A DNA stretch of 6,387 nucleotides from Alphaproteobacteria bacterium. GTDB lineage: Bacteria > Pseudomonadota > Alphaproteobacteria > Sphingomonadales > Sphingomonadaceae. Under the pieces are notes generated by a model. The model was not told the DNA's origin. It did no database searches and saw nothing but the letters and a program-made list of their open reading frames with translations. Made by a program: the position numbers and the translations under genes. Shown one piece after another: positions 6,163 through 6,387 of the stretch; the first letter of the stretch is position 1, and the number at the start of each line of letters is the position of its first letter. The stretch covers positions 1-6,387 of the forward strand of contig JAGWQR010000065.1 in assembly GCA_028869975.1 (NCBI GenBank), written 5' to 3'.

Positions 6163-6387
6163 ATGACGTGGATCGGCCCCGCCGCATGGGCACGCAAGGA
6201 AGCCAGAGCGGGCGACCGGCTGCCCTATGCCGCGCACTGGAACGATCAGACCCTGCTGCTGCGCGATGGCGCACTGATGCAGACACTCAGCATTGGGGGC
6301 ATCGCCTTTGAAACCGAGGATGCCGATCAGCTCAACCATTTGCTCGGCGTGCGCGAAATGATGCTGCGCACCGCGCTCGATGCCCGC
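6163..6387 (+). CDS. virB4: VirB4 family T4SS ATPase (5' part, cut by window end)
   Basis: The first 75 codons of the VirB4 ATPase, which energises pilus assembly and substrate transfer at the inner membrane. The readable part is the N-terminal domain: KEARAGDRLPYAAHWND, then TLLLRDGALMQTLSIGG and FETEDADQLN, which fits VirB4/CagE N-termini, where 'LPY..H' and 'G...Q...I.G..FET' are usual. The Walker motifs lie beyond the edge and cannot be checked. The start is fixed by GAGGA seven bases upstream. Position after virB3 is canonical. Confidence 0.88.
   Translation, partial: MTWIGPAAWARKEARAGDRLPYAAHWNDQTLLLRDGALMQTLSIGGIAFETEDADQLNHLLGVREMMLRTALDAR

Overview
The window looks like chromosome or large-replicon DNA of a GC-rich alphaproteobacterium. 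Sphingomonads are the best guess, because of the codon use, the style of the VirB2/VirB3/VirB4 proteins and the WalW-type deacetylase. This assignment is inference; no rRNA or marker gene is present. Six genes are complete and a seventh is cut by the right edge. There are no tRNAs, insertion sequences, CRISPR repeats or phage genes.

Layout. (1) 1-296 is a leader without a supported gene, visibly less GC-rich than the rest. (2) 297-2947 (+) is a two-gene unit. The first gene fuses an ATP-grasp ligase domain to a low-molecular-weight protein tyrosine phosphatase (LMW-PTP). The second, overlapping by ATGA, is a WalW-like polysaccharide deacetylase (NodB-fold) protein. This pairing suggests cell-surface polysaccharide or glycoconjugate work: ligation, phosphotyrosine control and deacetylation. 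(3) 2932-4767 (-) is a second two-gene unit: a secreted DUF2844 protein followed by a DUF3443 lipoprotein. The DUF3443 protein carries two D-T/S-G-S motifs and other landmarks of pepsin-like bilobed aspartic proteases. Its 3' end runs 16 bp into the end of the deacetylase gene. (4) 4768-4949 is a divergent intergenic region with a good sigma70-like promoter facing the DUF2844/DUF3443 pair. (5) 4950-6387 (+) is the beginning of a type IV secretion operon: virB1-like lytic transglycosylase, virB2 pilin, virB3 and the start of virB4, tightly spaced and in canonical order.

How the genes may work together. The T4SS genes form one machine: VirB1 opens the peptidoglycan, VirB2 makes the pilus, and VirB3 with VirB4 form the inner-membrane and ATPase base. 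The DUF2844/DUF3443 pair is divergent from it, so it may share the control region, but nothing proves a functional link. The most interesting point in the window is the reading of the uncharacterised DUF3443 lipoprotein as a membrane-anchored, disulfide-rich, two-lobed aspartic-protease-like protein with DUF2844 as partner. Next is the ATP-grasp/LMW-PTP fusion coupled to a deacetylase.
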